DNA from: JAISGQ01 sp045604155
GTDB taxonomy: Bacteria; Bacillota; Clostridia; Oscillospirales; Acutalibacteraceae
NCBI GenBank assembly: GCA_045604155.1
Contig: JAZUNN010000006.1
Location: 62,001-126,000, forward strand
Reading direction: 5' to 3'
DNA length: 64,000 nucleotides
This document shows positions 16,594-24,771 of the stretch, piece after piece; position 1 is the stretch's first letter; every line of letters begins with the position of its first letter. The notes beneath the pieces were generated by a model. That model was given only the letters and a program-made list of their open reading frames with translations, ran no database searches and was not told the DNA's origin. A program made the position numbers and the translations under genes.

Positions 16594-17346
16594 TTATTTG
16601 TTTTCATCCCATGTGAGAGTGTACTCATACAGACACTTTGTTGAAGGTGTGGGATAATTTGCTTCTTTAACGAAAGAACATTTCTCGTCAGATGCAACAT
16701 ACATATTGGCCATTGCAATACCCACATCAATTCCTCTTGTTCTGTCGAGGAAGGGAAGCATGGAAACTTTTCTGTAAATATAAATGTTGGAACCCTGAGT
16801 TCTGTATCTTACAGGCTGAGCGTTGAGTGCGGAAGGAGCAAGTCTGCCGGCCTCAAGAAGATCCAGGAGATTTGTGGAAATTTTACCGAATACAAGCTCA
16901 TGAAGATGCTTTCTCTTTGCCTCCTCAGCACTGCGGCGGGGAGGAGAATTATCAGATCTGCCGAAACATACGCAGACAACATAGGGAAGCTGACCTGCCT
17001 CATCCTCGTTTTTCTGACGGTAGCTTCCGCACCAGCAGCTGCCGATGCCGAGTTCAGTCATATAAAGAACGATCTGCTGACCGATATAGCCTGCATTTTC
17101 AAGATAACCCTCTTTTTTTGCAGAGCGGATAACAAGATAATGGCTTGCCTTGGGACCGAGGATACTTGAGAAGGAAGCAAGGAAATCCTCGCTGTCGATT
17201 ATTTCAACTGTTGTTCTGATGTCATCGTGAAGAGGCTTGACCTGAGCAATAAAGTCCAGAATACTGTCTATAACAGATTCAGCGATAGGCTCACCTGTAT
17301 ATCTTCTGACTGCTCTTCGTGAAATAATAGCTTCTTTACGTGTCAT
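16594..17346 (-). CDS. nitroreductase-family flavoprotein
   Basis: 250 residues. The N-terminal ISRRAVRRYTGEPI (residues 8-21) is the FMN-binding SRRSxRxF-type motif of nitroreductases. GYIGQQIVLYMTELGIGSCW near 88-107 is the conserved second motif, and RLAPSALNAQPVRYR near 168-182 the (A/S)PSAxNxQP motif. It matches the 'putative TM nitroreductase' subgroup, where the order of motifs is permuted relative to NfsB. It should use FMN and NAD(P)H; the physiological substrate is unknown. First gene of the four-gene minus-strand operon. Confidence 0.82.
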   Translation of the reverse strand: MTRKEAIISRRAVRRYTGEPIAESVIDSILDFIAQVKPLHDDIRTTVEIIDSEDFLASFSSILGPKASHYLVIRSAKKEGYLENAGYIGQQIVLYMTELGIGSCWCGSYRQKNEDEAGQLPYVVCVCFGRSDNSPPRRSAEEAKRKHLHELVFGKISTNLLDLLEAGRLAPSALNAQPVRYRTQGSNIYIYRKVSMLPFLDRTRGIDVGIAMANMYVASDEKCSFVKEANYPTPSTKCLYEYTLTWDENK

Positions 17347-17497
17347 TATACAAACACCGTACCTTTCAGAAATGAGAATATCATCTCAATCAGTAATTTA
17401 TTCATAAGCTTGTCTTATCATTTTACTACATAATCTCAAATAAATCCAGTCTTTTTTACAATTATGCATCAGAGCATTCTTTTGCACTGAGCTGATA

Positions 17498-17526
17498 TTG
17501 ACACCGGTTTTCGTGTATGGTATAAT
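17498..17526 (+). promoter_or_regulatory. perfect consensus sigma-A promoter
   Basis: TTGACA (17498-17503), 17 bases, TATAAT (17521-17526) with TGG before the -10. It lies about 40 bases before the DUF4190 gene. Confidence 0.85.
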
Positions 17527-17564
17527 TCATCGATAGAATTTCAGATACTCGGAGGCTGATATAT

Positions 17565-17972
17565 ATGAATAACCGCAATAACGGAGCAGGCGTTTCTCCT
17601 GCGAATAATTTTGCTGTTTTCTCCTTTTTTGTTGCGATTCTTGCAATAGTTTTCTGTTTCATGCCCCTCGTCAGCTTTGTACTTATACTTGTGAGCGTAA
17701 TCCTTGGCGTAAGTGCATATCGTGAAGGAAATCGAGGCGGTGCGGTTGCCGGCATGGCAATTTCTGTCCTGGCATTTCTCATAACCGTCATCGTATGGGC
17801 GTCCACCGGATCCCTTATGTGCGGAGTTGGCGGAAAGAAAGTTGAAAACAGTGACTTTGGATATGATGAAGACACAAACTACGAAGAAGTCACATATTCA
17901 GATCTTTCCGATACTGATACATCCATGAGTGATTTCGTTTCCGAAGCTGATCTTTATCCTGACGCAGAATAA
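17565..17972 (+). CDS. DUF4190 membrane protein
   Basis: 135 residues. Two TM helices (about 16-45 and 58-84) flank a short loop with LGVSAYREGNRGGAVAGMAI, the conserved DUF4190 segment (helix-GxxA...GxGxAIAGl-helix). An acidic, Ser/Thr/Tyr-rich C-terminal tail of about 45 residues follows (DFGYDEDTNYEEVTYSDL). Function of the family is unknown; a small membrane scaffold is plausible. It is driven by a near-perfect promoter and followed 30 bases later by the export-protein gene. Confidence 0.8.
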   Translation: MNNRNNGAGVSPANNFAVFSFFVAILAIVFCFMPLVSFVLILVSVILGVSAYREGNRGGAVAGMAISVLAFLITVIVWASTGSLMCGVGGKKVENSDFGYDEDTNYEEVTYSDLSDTDTSMSDFVSEADLYPDAE

Positions 17973-18002
17973 ATCCCCAAAATACGAAGCAGGGAGATAT
18001 TT

Positions 18003-18518
18003 ATGTTTGACTGGCTTGGTTCTTTCTTTTCTGATGCCTTTCAATGGCTGACCACAAATTTTATAGGCCAGATTATCTCCACTGCAGCAGTGGCGATGGT
18101 TCCGGTTATTGAGCTTCGCGGTGCAATTCCCATCGGTACAGCCATGGGATTGCCTTACTGGGTGGCATTTATTGCTGCTGTCGTCGGCAATATGATACCG
18201 GTACCTTTCATCATGCTTTTCATACGCCAGATATTTGCATGGATGAGAAAGTCAAATACCTTCGGGAAGCTTGTGGACAAGCTTGAAACTAGAGCAAAGA
18301 ACAAGGGTGAAGTAGTAAGAAAATACGAAGTTCTCGGACTCCTTATTCTTGTAGCAATTCCACTTCCCGGTACGGGCGCATGGACGGGTGCTCTTGTTGC
18401 AACGCTTATGGATATGAAAATCAAAAGAGCTTTCCCGACTATTACATTGGGTGTTATCATTGCGGGAATCATAACGACTCTCATAACCCAGACTGTAGTA
18501 TTTGTAAGCTGTAGTTGA
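18003..18518 (+). CDS. small multidrug-export family membrane protein (COG2426)
   Basis: 171 residues with about four to five TM helices. The motif VAMVPVIELRGAIPIGTAMG (residues 29-48) with the E-L-R-G-A-I-P core is diagnostic of the Sm_multidrug_ex family. A second half has LVAIPLPGTGAWTGALVA with the PLPGTGxWxG motif. The two halves form an inverted repeat like that of DedA-type proteins. The 'multidrug' name comes from limited data on a Methanosarcina homologue and should not be over-read. The start follows GGGAGAT. Confidence 0.85.
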   Translation: MFDWLGSFFSDAFQWLTTNFIGQIISTAAVAMVPVIELRGAIPIGTAMGLPYWVAFIAAVVGNMIPVPFIMLFIRQIFAWMRKSNTFGKLVDKLETRAKNKGEVVRKYEVLGLLILVAIPLPGTGAWTGALVATLMDMKIKRAFPTITLGVIIAGIITTLITQTVVFVSCS

Positions 18519-18525
18519 ATCAGAC

Positions 18526-18563
18526 AAAAAAGTCGGTTTGTATTTTACAAACCGACTTTTACA
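18526..18563 (+). terminator. Rho-independent terminator
   Basis: AAAAGTCGGTTTGTA, a TTT loop, then TACAAACCGACTTTT. Confidence 0.85.
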
Positions 18564-18616
18564 CTTTATCAAACCAAAGCTTCTTGTCAGGTGTTAATAA
18601 TAATGGAGGCGGTAAT

Positions 18617-19624
18617 ATGAAGGTGAAAATGCTGACAGTGTACTGTGCTGCACATTTCCTTGTGGACCTGTGCTGTGCACTGTTCATGTTTTCTCTTCTG
18701 AGAAATGACAGCAGCTGGATGATGGGAGTGCTGGTTTATAATTTCTGTGCATTTGCTCTGCAGATGCCATTCGGAATAACAGCAGACAGACTTAATCGCA
18801 ATTCATTCGTTGCAGCTGTCGGATGTCTGCTTGTTGCCGGCGGTGTTTTTGTTCCGCATCTTATTACAGCAGCAGGAATAGTGGGCTGCGGCAATGCACT
18901 TTTCCATGTTGGCGGCGGAATTGATGTGCTGAATATGAGCAAAAAGAAATGCACGCCGCTTGGACTTTTTGTATCTCCGGGAGCAATAGGACTCAGTCTC
19001 GGAACAATGATGGCAGGGAAAATTCCTCTTTATGCAGCGACCATCGTGATGCTTGTTGTCGGTACAGTGATTTTGCTTACGGCAAAATCTGAGTTCAAGG
19101 GTCTTGAATCTGAAAACACAGAGCTGAAAATGCCAAAGCTGACGATAACAGCAGTAATTGCTGTTATCTGTCTGTTCCTTGTAGTATGTCTTCGTTCCTT
19201 TGCCGGTATGAGTTTTTCTTTTGAATGGAAATCCTCCATGCCCGCCATAATCAGCGTGATATTCATTGCAGCGGGAAAAGCTCTGGGAGGAATTGCCGCA
19301 GACAGAATCGGGGCAAAAGCTGCCAGTATAATTTCCCTTGGATTATGTGCAGTGCTGTTTCTGTTTTCGGATATACCCGCCTGCGGACTTGCTGCGCTGC
19401 TGCTTTTCAACATGACCATGCCAATAACACTGTGGGAAACAGCAAAAATATTCCCGGATGCAAAGGGCTTTTCCTTTGGATTGCTGACATTTGCGTTGTT
19501 TATTGGTTTTTTGCCGGTATATTTCGGAGCATCACCATTTACAGAAGCCCTAAGTGCAATTACCTCACTTGCATCACTCGCACTTCTGCTTGCGGGCATA
19601 AGGAGGCGAAAAGATGTCGCCTGA
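18617..19624 (+). CDS. MFS-type transporter, short
   Basis: 335 residues from the ATG at 18617, after GGAGGCGG; in-frame codons farther upstream would run through the preceding terminator. About ten TM helices. QMPFGITADRLNRN (about residues 52-65) is the loop 2-3 signature of major facilitator proteins, and a second copy (GKALGGIAADRIGAKAAS) is at about 220. The family usually has 12 helices and about 400 residues, so this one is short. The substrate is unknown. It overlaps the next gene by 11 bases, so the two are coupled. Confidence 0.75.
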   Translation: MKVKMLTVYCAAHFLVDLCCALFMFSLLRNDSSWMMGVLVYNFCAFALQMPFGITADRLNRNSFVAAVGCLLVAGGVFVPHLITAAGIVGCGNALFHVGGGIDVLNMSKKKCTPLGLFVSPGAIGLSLGTMMAGKIPLYAATIVMLVVGTVILLTAKSEFKGLESENTELKMPKLTITAVIAVICLFLVVCLRSFAGMSFSFEWKSSMPAIISVIFIAAGKALGGIAADRIGAKAASIISLGLCAVLFLFSDIPACGLAALLLFNMTMPITLWETAKIFPDAKGFSFGLLTFALFIGFLPVYFGASPFTEALSAITSLASLALLLAGIRRRKDVA

Positions 19625-19961
19625 GTTTATTTATTCCTCACTTGGAATATCCCTGCTGCTGACACTGGTGATTGAATTGCTTTTTGCCCTGTGTTTCAGG
19701 ATAAGAGGCAAAGATCTGATAATTGTCGGACTTGTAAACGTGCTTACAAATCCTGCCGTAGTGGTGCTGTATCTCCTTCTCTGCAGATATTATTGCTTGT
19801 GGGATGCGGCAGTAGTCATAATTCTTGAAATAATTGCATTTCTTACTGAGGCGTTAATATACAAAACAGTATGCAGATCAATAAAACGTCCGTTTCTTTT
19901 TGCCTTCGGGGCAAATGCATTTTCGTATCTTTGCGGTGCACTTATCGGTGTGCTGTTATAA
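19614..19961 (+). CDS. small membrane protein, unknown function
   Basis: 115 residues with about four TM helices (5-27, 35-60, 63-83 and 93-114) and a conserved-looking loop GLVNVLTNPAVV. The ATG overlaps the end of the transporter gene, which suggests a partner protein of that transporter. The ribosome-binding site AAGGAGGCG lies inside the upstream gene. No family recognised. Confidence 0.65.
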   Translation: MSPEFIYSSLGISLLLTLVIELLFALCFRIRGKDLIIVGLVNVLTNPAVVVLYLLLCRYYCLWDAAVVIILEIIAFLTEALIYKTVCRSIKRPFLFAFGANAFSYLCGALIGVLL

Positions 19962-19980
19962 TCCGAAAGGAGAATAAAAA

Positions 19981-20754
19981 ATGAAAAAGCTGTTATCACT
20001 TATTCTTGCCGCGGTGCTTGCGGCACTGTGCGTTATGCCTGTATCCGCAGACGTAATTTTCCTGCCCGAAGATGATTTCTATACAAGAAACAGTGAAGAC
20101 TGTATCCCGGTTGAGCGTTATTTTATCGCAGCAGAAACCGCACATTCAGTGAATGAGCCCGGCAGTGAGCATATTATGGGCAAAGCCGAAATCGGGGATA
20201 AAGTATATATATCCTATACATATGAAGATAAAAACGGAATTGTATGGGGACTTATCTCATATTCGGAAATATCAGGCTGGATACCCATGGGATATCTTGA
20301 AGTCGTTTACGATAACACTTCATTTGTTATGGAATTTGAAAACGAATTTACCGATGACACAGGCAATGTCAGACTTGAAAAGACAGAAAAACTTGTTTTC
20401 TGGGATTATCCCGGCTCCAAAACATATGTGGAAACAGTGACATGGGACGACAGCTATATGGATATGAGCTATGTGCATCTGTACAAGGATCCAAACGGAA
20501 ACACATGGGGATATGTGGGATATTACTTTGGCATGAACGGCTGGATTTATACAGAGGATCCGTCTGTCACAGAAGCACCGTACGTTCTTGAGCGTGACAA
20601 TGAGAAGCTTTACCCAAATTCAGTTATAGACGAAAACACCACGATAAAAAAGGACGGAATTTCACCTATCTGGATTGCCCTGATACTTGTAGGTGCATCA
20701 GGTGTCGTTACTGTAGTTCTTATTATCTTCCTTGCAAAGAAAAAGAAGAACTAA
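19981..20754 (+). CDS. exported protein with SH3-like segments and C-terminal anchor
   Basis: 257 residues. Signal peptide 1 to about 23 (LLSLILAAVLAALCVMPVSA, cleavage after VSA). The ectodomain contains two similar beta segments, each with a K/D-G-N/I-x-W-G-x-x-x-Y core: DKNGIVWGLISYSEISGWIP and DPNGNTWGYVGYYFGMNGWI. They look like SH3b repeats. A C-terminal TM helix (about 228-250) and a KKKKN tail follow. SH3b domains commonly bind peptidoglycan, so a cell-wall-facing sensor or anchor is plausible. AAAGGAG precedes the ATG. It is the last gene of the 18.6-20.8 kb group and ends convergently with the ATPase gene, overlapping it by 4 bases. Confidence 0.72.
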   Translation: MKKLLSLILAAVLAALCVMPVSADVIFLPEDDFYTRNSEDCIPVERYFIAAETAHSVNEPGSEHIMGKAEIGDKVYISYTYEDKNGIVWGLISYSEISGWIPMGYLEVVYDNTSFVMEFENEFTDDTGNVRLEKTEKLVFWDYPGSKTYVETVTWDDSYMDMSYVHLYKDPNGNTWGYVGYYFGMNGWIYTEDPSVTEAPYVLERDNEKLYPNSVIDENTTIKKDGISPIWIALILVGASGVVTVVLIIFLAKKKKN

Positions 20755-21815
20755 CCGAATAAATTCATTATAAGGGCATCGCCTTTTTTACGAACCGAAT
20801 CAAAATCCATGGCATTGATATAGAAGCTTTCAAGCTCGTCATGGAGCAGCTTTGCTTCCGTCATGTGCTTTGAAGCCTGACTGAGCATGAGCTTTTCGTT
20901 TTTCTCGTTTTCAGTGAGCACTTTCCTTTCTTCGGAGGAAAGTGCTCTTTTCATAAATCGTGAAGAATGAATAGTTCTTCCGGCATCAACACAATGAATT
21001 CTGTTCGCAGAAGAATAGGCAACGGATGCCTCAGGAATAAGAATGTGTTCAATGGATTCGGGCATCTGAGAGCAGTAGCAGACAACAAGCCCGAAGCCAC
21101 ACTTTGAAAGAATATCTTTCAATCGTCCAAGAAAAAGAGCAGAACATCTGCTGAATCTGTCATCGACGGGAATACAGACATCACATTGATTGTGTATTGT
21201 ATCCTCAAAAACCACAACTCCGTCCTTTGTGACAGCAGAAAGAAGACGTTCTTCAATAAAACCGCCCAGACCGTGACGGGGCAGATTTTCACGCTGACGG
21301 TCAGCGGCACGGTGTATCTTATCAATATCAATCAGAGGATCGGTGACAGAATATGAAGCCTGCCTGAAAGCAGAAGCGGCACTTAGGCAGCGCTGCGCCT
21401 GTCTGTGGCAGGCAGAGCAGCCATCGGTCAGTTCAATGATTCTTTCTCTGTGTGGCATAAGCTTACTTTTATCCCAGCATTCACCAAGATCAAGGATAAA
21501 TTCACATACTCCGGGATATGATGGATTGACAATATGGGGAGCAGTGCCGTCCATGATTACAAATTTTCTGTCCGGAAGGATTACTGCATCAAGGGACTCG
21601 GGGTCTGAAGAGCAGAAAGCACGCTGACATTTTTCATCATTCAGAGCTGCTGCTTCAGCAATTCTTTTCATAAGAGAAGATTTTCCCGTGCCGGGACCGC
21701 CTTTTATGATGCAGGCAGTCCATTCATGATGATCAAAAGATTTTCTGAAAAGTGAGAAAAATCCTTCGGGAGAGGATGCGCCGAGAAAATAATCGTTGAA
21801 TTTATTATTGCTCAT
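20751..21815 (-). CDS. P-loop ATPase of the PRK06851 type
   Basis: 354 residues. Walker A is GGPGTGKSSLMKRI near residues 40-53; the N-terminal FNDYFLGASSPEGFFSLF is the typical opening of this Firmicute family, which seems to contain two related ATPase halves. A Walker-B-like segment (RKFVIMDGTAPHIVNP) occurs near 88. Several cysteine pairs (CSACHRQAQRC) are present. Function has not been established to my knowledge. It has its own ribosome-binding site (AAAGGAGG). It is separated from yebC by a terminator, so it is probably transcribed alone. Confidence 0.7.
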   Translation of the reverse strand: MSNNKFNDYFLGASSPEGFFSLFRKSFDHHEWTACIIKGGPGTGKSSLMKRIAEAAALNDEKCQRAFCSSDPESLDAVILPDRKFVIMDGTAPHIVNPSYPGVCEFILDLGECWDKSKLMPHRERIIELTDGCSACHRQAQRCLSAASAFRQASYSVTDPLIDIDKIHRAADRQRENLPRHGLGGFIEERLLSAVTKDGVVVFEDTIHNQCDVCIPVDDRFSRCSALFLGRLKDILSKCGFGLVVCYCSQMPESIEHILIPEASVAYSSANRIHCVDAGRTIHSSRFMKRALSSEERKVLTENEKNEKLMLSQASKHMTEAKLLHDELESFYINAMDFDSVRKKGDALIMNLFG

Positions 21816-21855
21816 GTAAAAACCTCCTTTTTGCTATAGTTTATGCATAAAAAGA

Positions 21856-21881
21856 AAAAGCGTGCATTTTTGCACGCTTTT
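21856..21881. terminator. terminator after yebC
   Basis: AAAAGCGTGCA, a TTTT loop, then TGCACGCTTTT. It lies between yebC and the ATPase gene. Confidence 0.8.
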
Positions 21882-21894
21882 GTTATACATTTGA

Positions 21895-22629
21895 TTATTC
21901 CTCGTCAGGAGCATCCCAGGAATGCCATACATCCTGAACGTCATCGTTGTCCTCAAGCATATCAAGGAGCTTCTGCATCTTGATAACTGTGTCTGGATCA
22001 TCAATGGTGGTGTAGGTGTCGGGAATCTTCTCGATGTCAGCGTTGACAAACTCGTAACCCTTTGCCTCAAGACCGTCACGCACTGCGGAGAAATCATCCT
22101 CCTCGGTGTAAATAACGTAAACATCCTCGTCAGTCTTGAAATCGGAAGCGCCAAGCTCCAGAGCATCTTCCATGACCTGCTCTTCGTCGAGATCTTCAGA
22201 TTCAATAGCAATAACGCCCTTGGTGGAGAACATGAAGGAAACGCAGCCGGTAGTACCGAGATTGCCGCCGAACTTATCGAAATAATGACGCAGATCGCCT
22301 GCTGTACGGTTTCTGTTATCGGTAAGGGTTTCTACGATAACTGCAACACCGCAGGGACCGTATCCCTCATAGGTCAGAGCCTCATATTCCTTGCCGTCGT
22401 TGTCGCCGGAAGCCTTCTTAATAACTCTTTCAATGTTGTCGTTGGGAACGTTCAGGGACTTAGCTTTTGCAATACAGTCCTTGAGCTTGGGGTTGGAAAC
22501 GGGGTCGGGACCGCCGCTCTTTACAGCAACAGCAATTTCACGACCGATTTTGGTGAAAACCTTGGCACGCTGACCATCGGTCTTTTCCTTTTTTCTCTTG
22601 ATGGTACTCCATTTATTATGTCCTGACAT
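21895..22629 (-). CDS. YebC/PmpR-family regulator/translation factor
   Basis: 244 residues from the ATG at 22629; upstream in-frame codons lack a site. MSGHNKWSTIKRKKEKTDGQ then RAKVFTKIGREI is the invariant YebC N-terminus. ALTYEGYGPCGVAVIVETLTDNRNRT near residues 81-106 is the second conserved block, and an acidic C-terminal region completes the three-domain fold. Family members bind DNA as regulators and have recently been linked to easing ribosome stalling at proline runs; which applies here is not visible. Monocistronic. Confidence 0.93.
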   Translation of the reverse strand: MSGHNKWSTIKRKKEKTDGQRAKVFTKIGREIAVAVKSGGPDPVSNPKLKDCIAKAKSLNVPNDNIERVIKKASGDNDGKEYEALTYEGYGPCGVAVIVETLTDNRNRTAGDLRHYFDKFGGNLGTTGCVSFMFSTKGVIAIESEDLDEEQVMEDALELGASDFKTDEDVYVIYTEEDDFSAVRDGLEAKGYEFVNADIEKIPDTYTTIDDPDTVIKMQKLLDMLEDNDDVQDVWHSWDAPDEE

Positions 22630-22741
22630 AATGACCCTCCGTGTATAAATATTTGAAGGGCAAAAGCGCACAGATAAAACGCTTTCCCTTGAATGCCGTA
22701 ATATTTTACCACACAAGTGGCCGTGATACAAGATATTTTTG

Positions 22742-22770
22742 TTGTATAACGAAATAATCCGTGTTAAAAT
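22742..22770 (+). promoter_or_regulatory. extended -10 promoter for the DegT-family gene
   Basis: TTGTAT (22742-22747), 17 bases, TAAAAT (22765-22770) with TGT before the -10. Confidence 0.6.
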
Positions 22771-22800
22771 ATCAGATAAGTGTTCAGGAGGTGAAAGGGA

Positions 22801-23937
22801 ATGGATATCCCTCTTTACGCATTATGCAAAACAACAAGAGAAGAAGCAGCAGATATTGTTGAGAATATAATAAACGAAAACGGTGAGTATACCGATAAAT
22901 GCCGTGAGCTTGAGCTGCAGATGTGCGAAATGGCAGGAGTTAAGTATACAAGAGTGACTCACTGTATTTCATCTGCACTGAGAAATGTGCTTTTGTCCTG
23001 GTCAGTGTGTCAGGGTGAGGCGGTTTTTGTTTCGTCCTTTGCAAACAGCTATGATATATTTGCTGTCATGGAATGCGGAGCAACCCCCATACTGGTTGAC
23101 TGCGACAGAGAAACATGGTGCATGAGTCCGGAAAAGCTCGAAGCTGCAGTAAAGAAATGCATTAAGAATAATGAGCTTTATCCTCGTGCTGTAATAGTAA
23201 ACGATACTTTCGGAATGCCCTTCGACGCAGATAGGATAAACGAAGTGTGTGCACGTTACGGACTCCTGCTGGTAGAAGATGCCACAGGCGCAATGGGCGG
23301 TGAATACAAAGGCAGAAAGACCTGCAGTCTCGGCGATGCCGCAGTAACCAGCTTTCAGCCGCCTATGAATATTGAAAAAAGCGACAGGGGAGGAGCTGCA
23401 CTGACAGACAACTCTCAGCTTGCAAAGACTCTAAAGATAACCGCCGCAGGAGGAATGAAGGTTTTCAGCAATGCTACAGGAGCAAAGGAAATGGTGCGCC
23501 GCGGCAGTGTTTCAACAATGAGTGAATTCGCTGCAGCAGCACTGTCTGTAAGATTGAAAAATCTTGACGAAAGAATAAGCAGACGAAGAAGAAATGCAGA
23601 AAAATTAAAAAAAGCATCAGAAGGCACAAAACTGAGATTTCAGAAAGAAAACGAAGGTGTCGCAGGTTCCTGTCCCGTATTTGCCGTTTGTGCACCGGAC
23701 AAGGAAAGCATGGAGCAGATGGTCGGTTTTTTCAAGAATGACGGAATAGAATGCGAGGCATTATATTCAAAGCCCATGTGCCGCAATGCAGCACTGAAAG
23801 ATTTCGGATATCTTGTATCTGACCTGCCTGTAGGCTCTGACATTTCCGTCTGTTCATTCATGCTTCCCTGCCATGAAGAACTTGCGGATGAGCAGGTTGA
23901 TTTTGTGTGCAAAGCCATAAAAAAATATTGCGTGTGA
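22801..23937 (+). CDS. DegT/DnrJ/EryC1-fold protein without the PLP lysine
   Basis: 378 residues with the fold-type-I signature of sugar aminotransferases. It has the substrate/cofactor loop THCISSALRNVLL, LVEDATGAMGGEYKGR (Asp160, which normally holds the PLP ring nitrogen) and the segment SFQPPMNIEKSDRGGAALTD. Active enzymes have SFxxxK here, with Lys forming the PLP Schiff base; this protein has Met189 (codon at 23365-23367). It is therefore either a pseudo-enzyme or uses a different chemistry; ColD-type dehydratases carry His at this place. It is a single gene with its own promoter and AGGAGGTG, with no sugar-nucleotide genes around it. Confidence 0.8.
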   Translation: MDIPLYALCKTTREEAADIVENIINENGEYTDKCRELELQMCEMAGVKYTRVTHCISSALRNVLLSWSVCQGEAVFVSSFANSYDIFAVMECGATPILVDCDRETWCMSPEKLEAAVKKCIKNNELYPRAVIVNDTFGMPFDADRINEVCARYGLLLVEDATGAMGGEYKGRKTCSLGDAAVTSFQPPMNIEKSDRGGAALTDNSQLAKTLKITAAGGMKVFSNATGAKEMVRRGSVSTMSEFAAAALSVRLKNLDERISRRRRNAEKLKKASEGTKLRFQKENEGVAGSCPVFAVCAPDKESMEQMVGFFKNDGIECEALYSKPMCRNAALKDFGYLVSDLPVGSDISVCSFMLPCHEELADEQVDFVCKAIKKYCV

Positions 23938-23965
23938 AAATTTAAAAAGAATTAAGAGTTACCGC

Positions 23966-23995
23966 TTTACATTAGGGTGCATTTTATAGTAGAAT
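23966..23995 (+). promoter_or_regulatory. candidate promoter of the pyrH-polC operon
   Basis: TTTACA (23966-23971), 18 bases, TAGAAT (23990-23995). It lies 30 bases before the pyrH start. Confidence 0.5.
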
Positions 23996-24024
23996 ATATA
24001 TAATAACATCATGGAGTGATTTGT

Positions 24025-24735
24025 ATGCAGACAAAATATAAGCGCATACTGCTGAAGCTCAGCGGTGAAGCGCTTGCAGGCGATAAAAAATTCGGCTTTG
24101 ACGAAGGCGCTATTTCCGAAATCTGTTCGGCAATAAAGGAAGTTGTCGATCTTGGCGTGGAAGTAGGTATCGTTGTCGGCGGCGGAAATTTCTGGCGTGG
24201 CAGAAGCTCCGGCGAAATGGACAGAATCAAGGCAGACCATATCGGAATGCTTGCAACCGCAATGAATGCTCTTGCAGTATCCGATGCACTTGAGCAGAAG
24301 GGAGTATGTACCAGAGTACAGACTGCACTTCCCATGCCCAGCGTAGCAGAGCCCTTTATCCGCAACAAGGCTGTCAACCACCTTGATAAGGGCAGAGTTG
24401 TCATTTTCGGATGCGGAACAGGTAACCCCTTCTTCTCAACCGATACCGCAGCAGCGCTCAGAGCAGCTGAAATCGGTGCAGAGATCATCCTCAAGGCATC
24501 TGTCGTTGACGGTGTATACGACAAGGATCCTCACGTCTATGAGGACGCAGTCAAGTACGACCGCATTACCTACGGTGAAGTTCTCGAAAGAGGTCTTAAG
24601 GTAATGGACGGTGCAGCAGCGGCTCTCTGCCGTGATAACAAGATGCCGCTCATGGTATTTGATATGCAGCAGCCGAAAAATCTTATCGCTGCAGTAACCG
24701 GTGAAGGTATCGGTACAATAGTCTGTGCAGAATAA
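24025..24735 (+). CDS. pyrH: UMP kinase
   Basis: 236 residues starting at the ATG at 24025, eight bases after GGAG. It is a bacterial amino-acid-kinase-type UMP kinase: ILLKLSGEALAGD (phosphate loop, residues 8-20), VVGGGNFWRGR (about 52-62), GTGNPFFSTDTAAALRA (about 132-148) and GVYDKDPHVY. It converts UMP to UDP, feeding RNA, CTP and wall sugar-nucleotide synthesis; the family is usually activated by GTP and inhibited by UTP. It heads the eight-gene operon through polC. The usual upstream neighbours rpsB and tsf are absent. Confidence 0.96.
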   Translation: MQTKYKRILLKLSGEALAGDKKFGFDEGAISEICSAIKEVVDLGVEVGIVVGGGNFWRGRSSGEMDRIKADHIGMLATAMNALAVSDALEQKGVCTRVQTALPMPSVAEPFIRNKAVNHLDKGRVVIFGCGTGNPFFSTDTAAALRAAEIGAEIILKASVVDGVYDKDPHVYEDAVKYDRITYGEVLERGLKVMDGAAAALCRDNKMPLMVFDMQQPKNLIAAVTGEGIGTIVCAE

Positions 24736-24771
24736 AATCATAAAAATACATAATCGAAAGGGAGCATAACA

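Noticed and set aside
18515..18616. Longer N-terminus for the MFS-type transporter
   Set aside because: The extra 34 codons run through the terminator of the preceding gene and lack a ribosome-binding site; the ATG at 18617 has GGAGGCGG.
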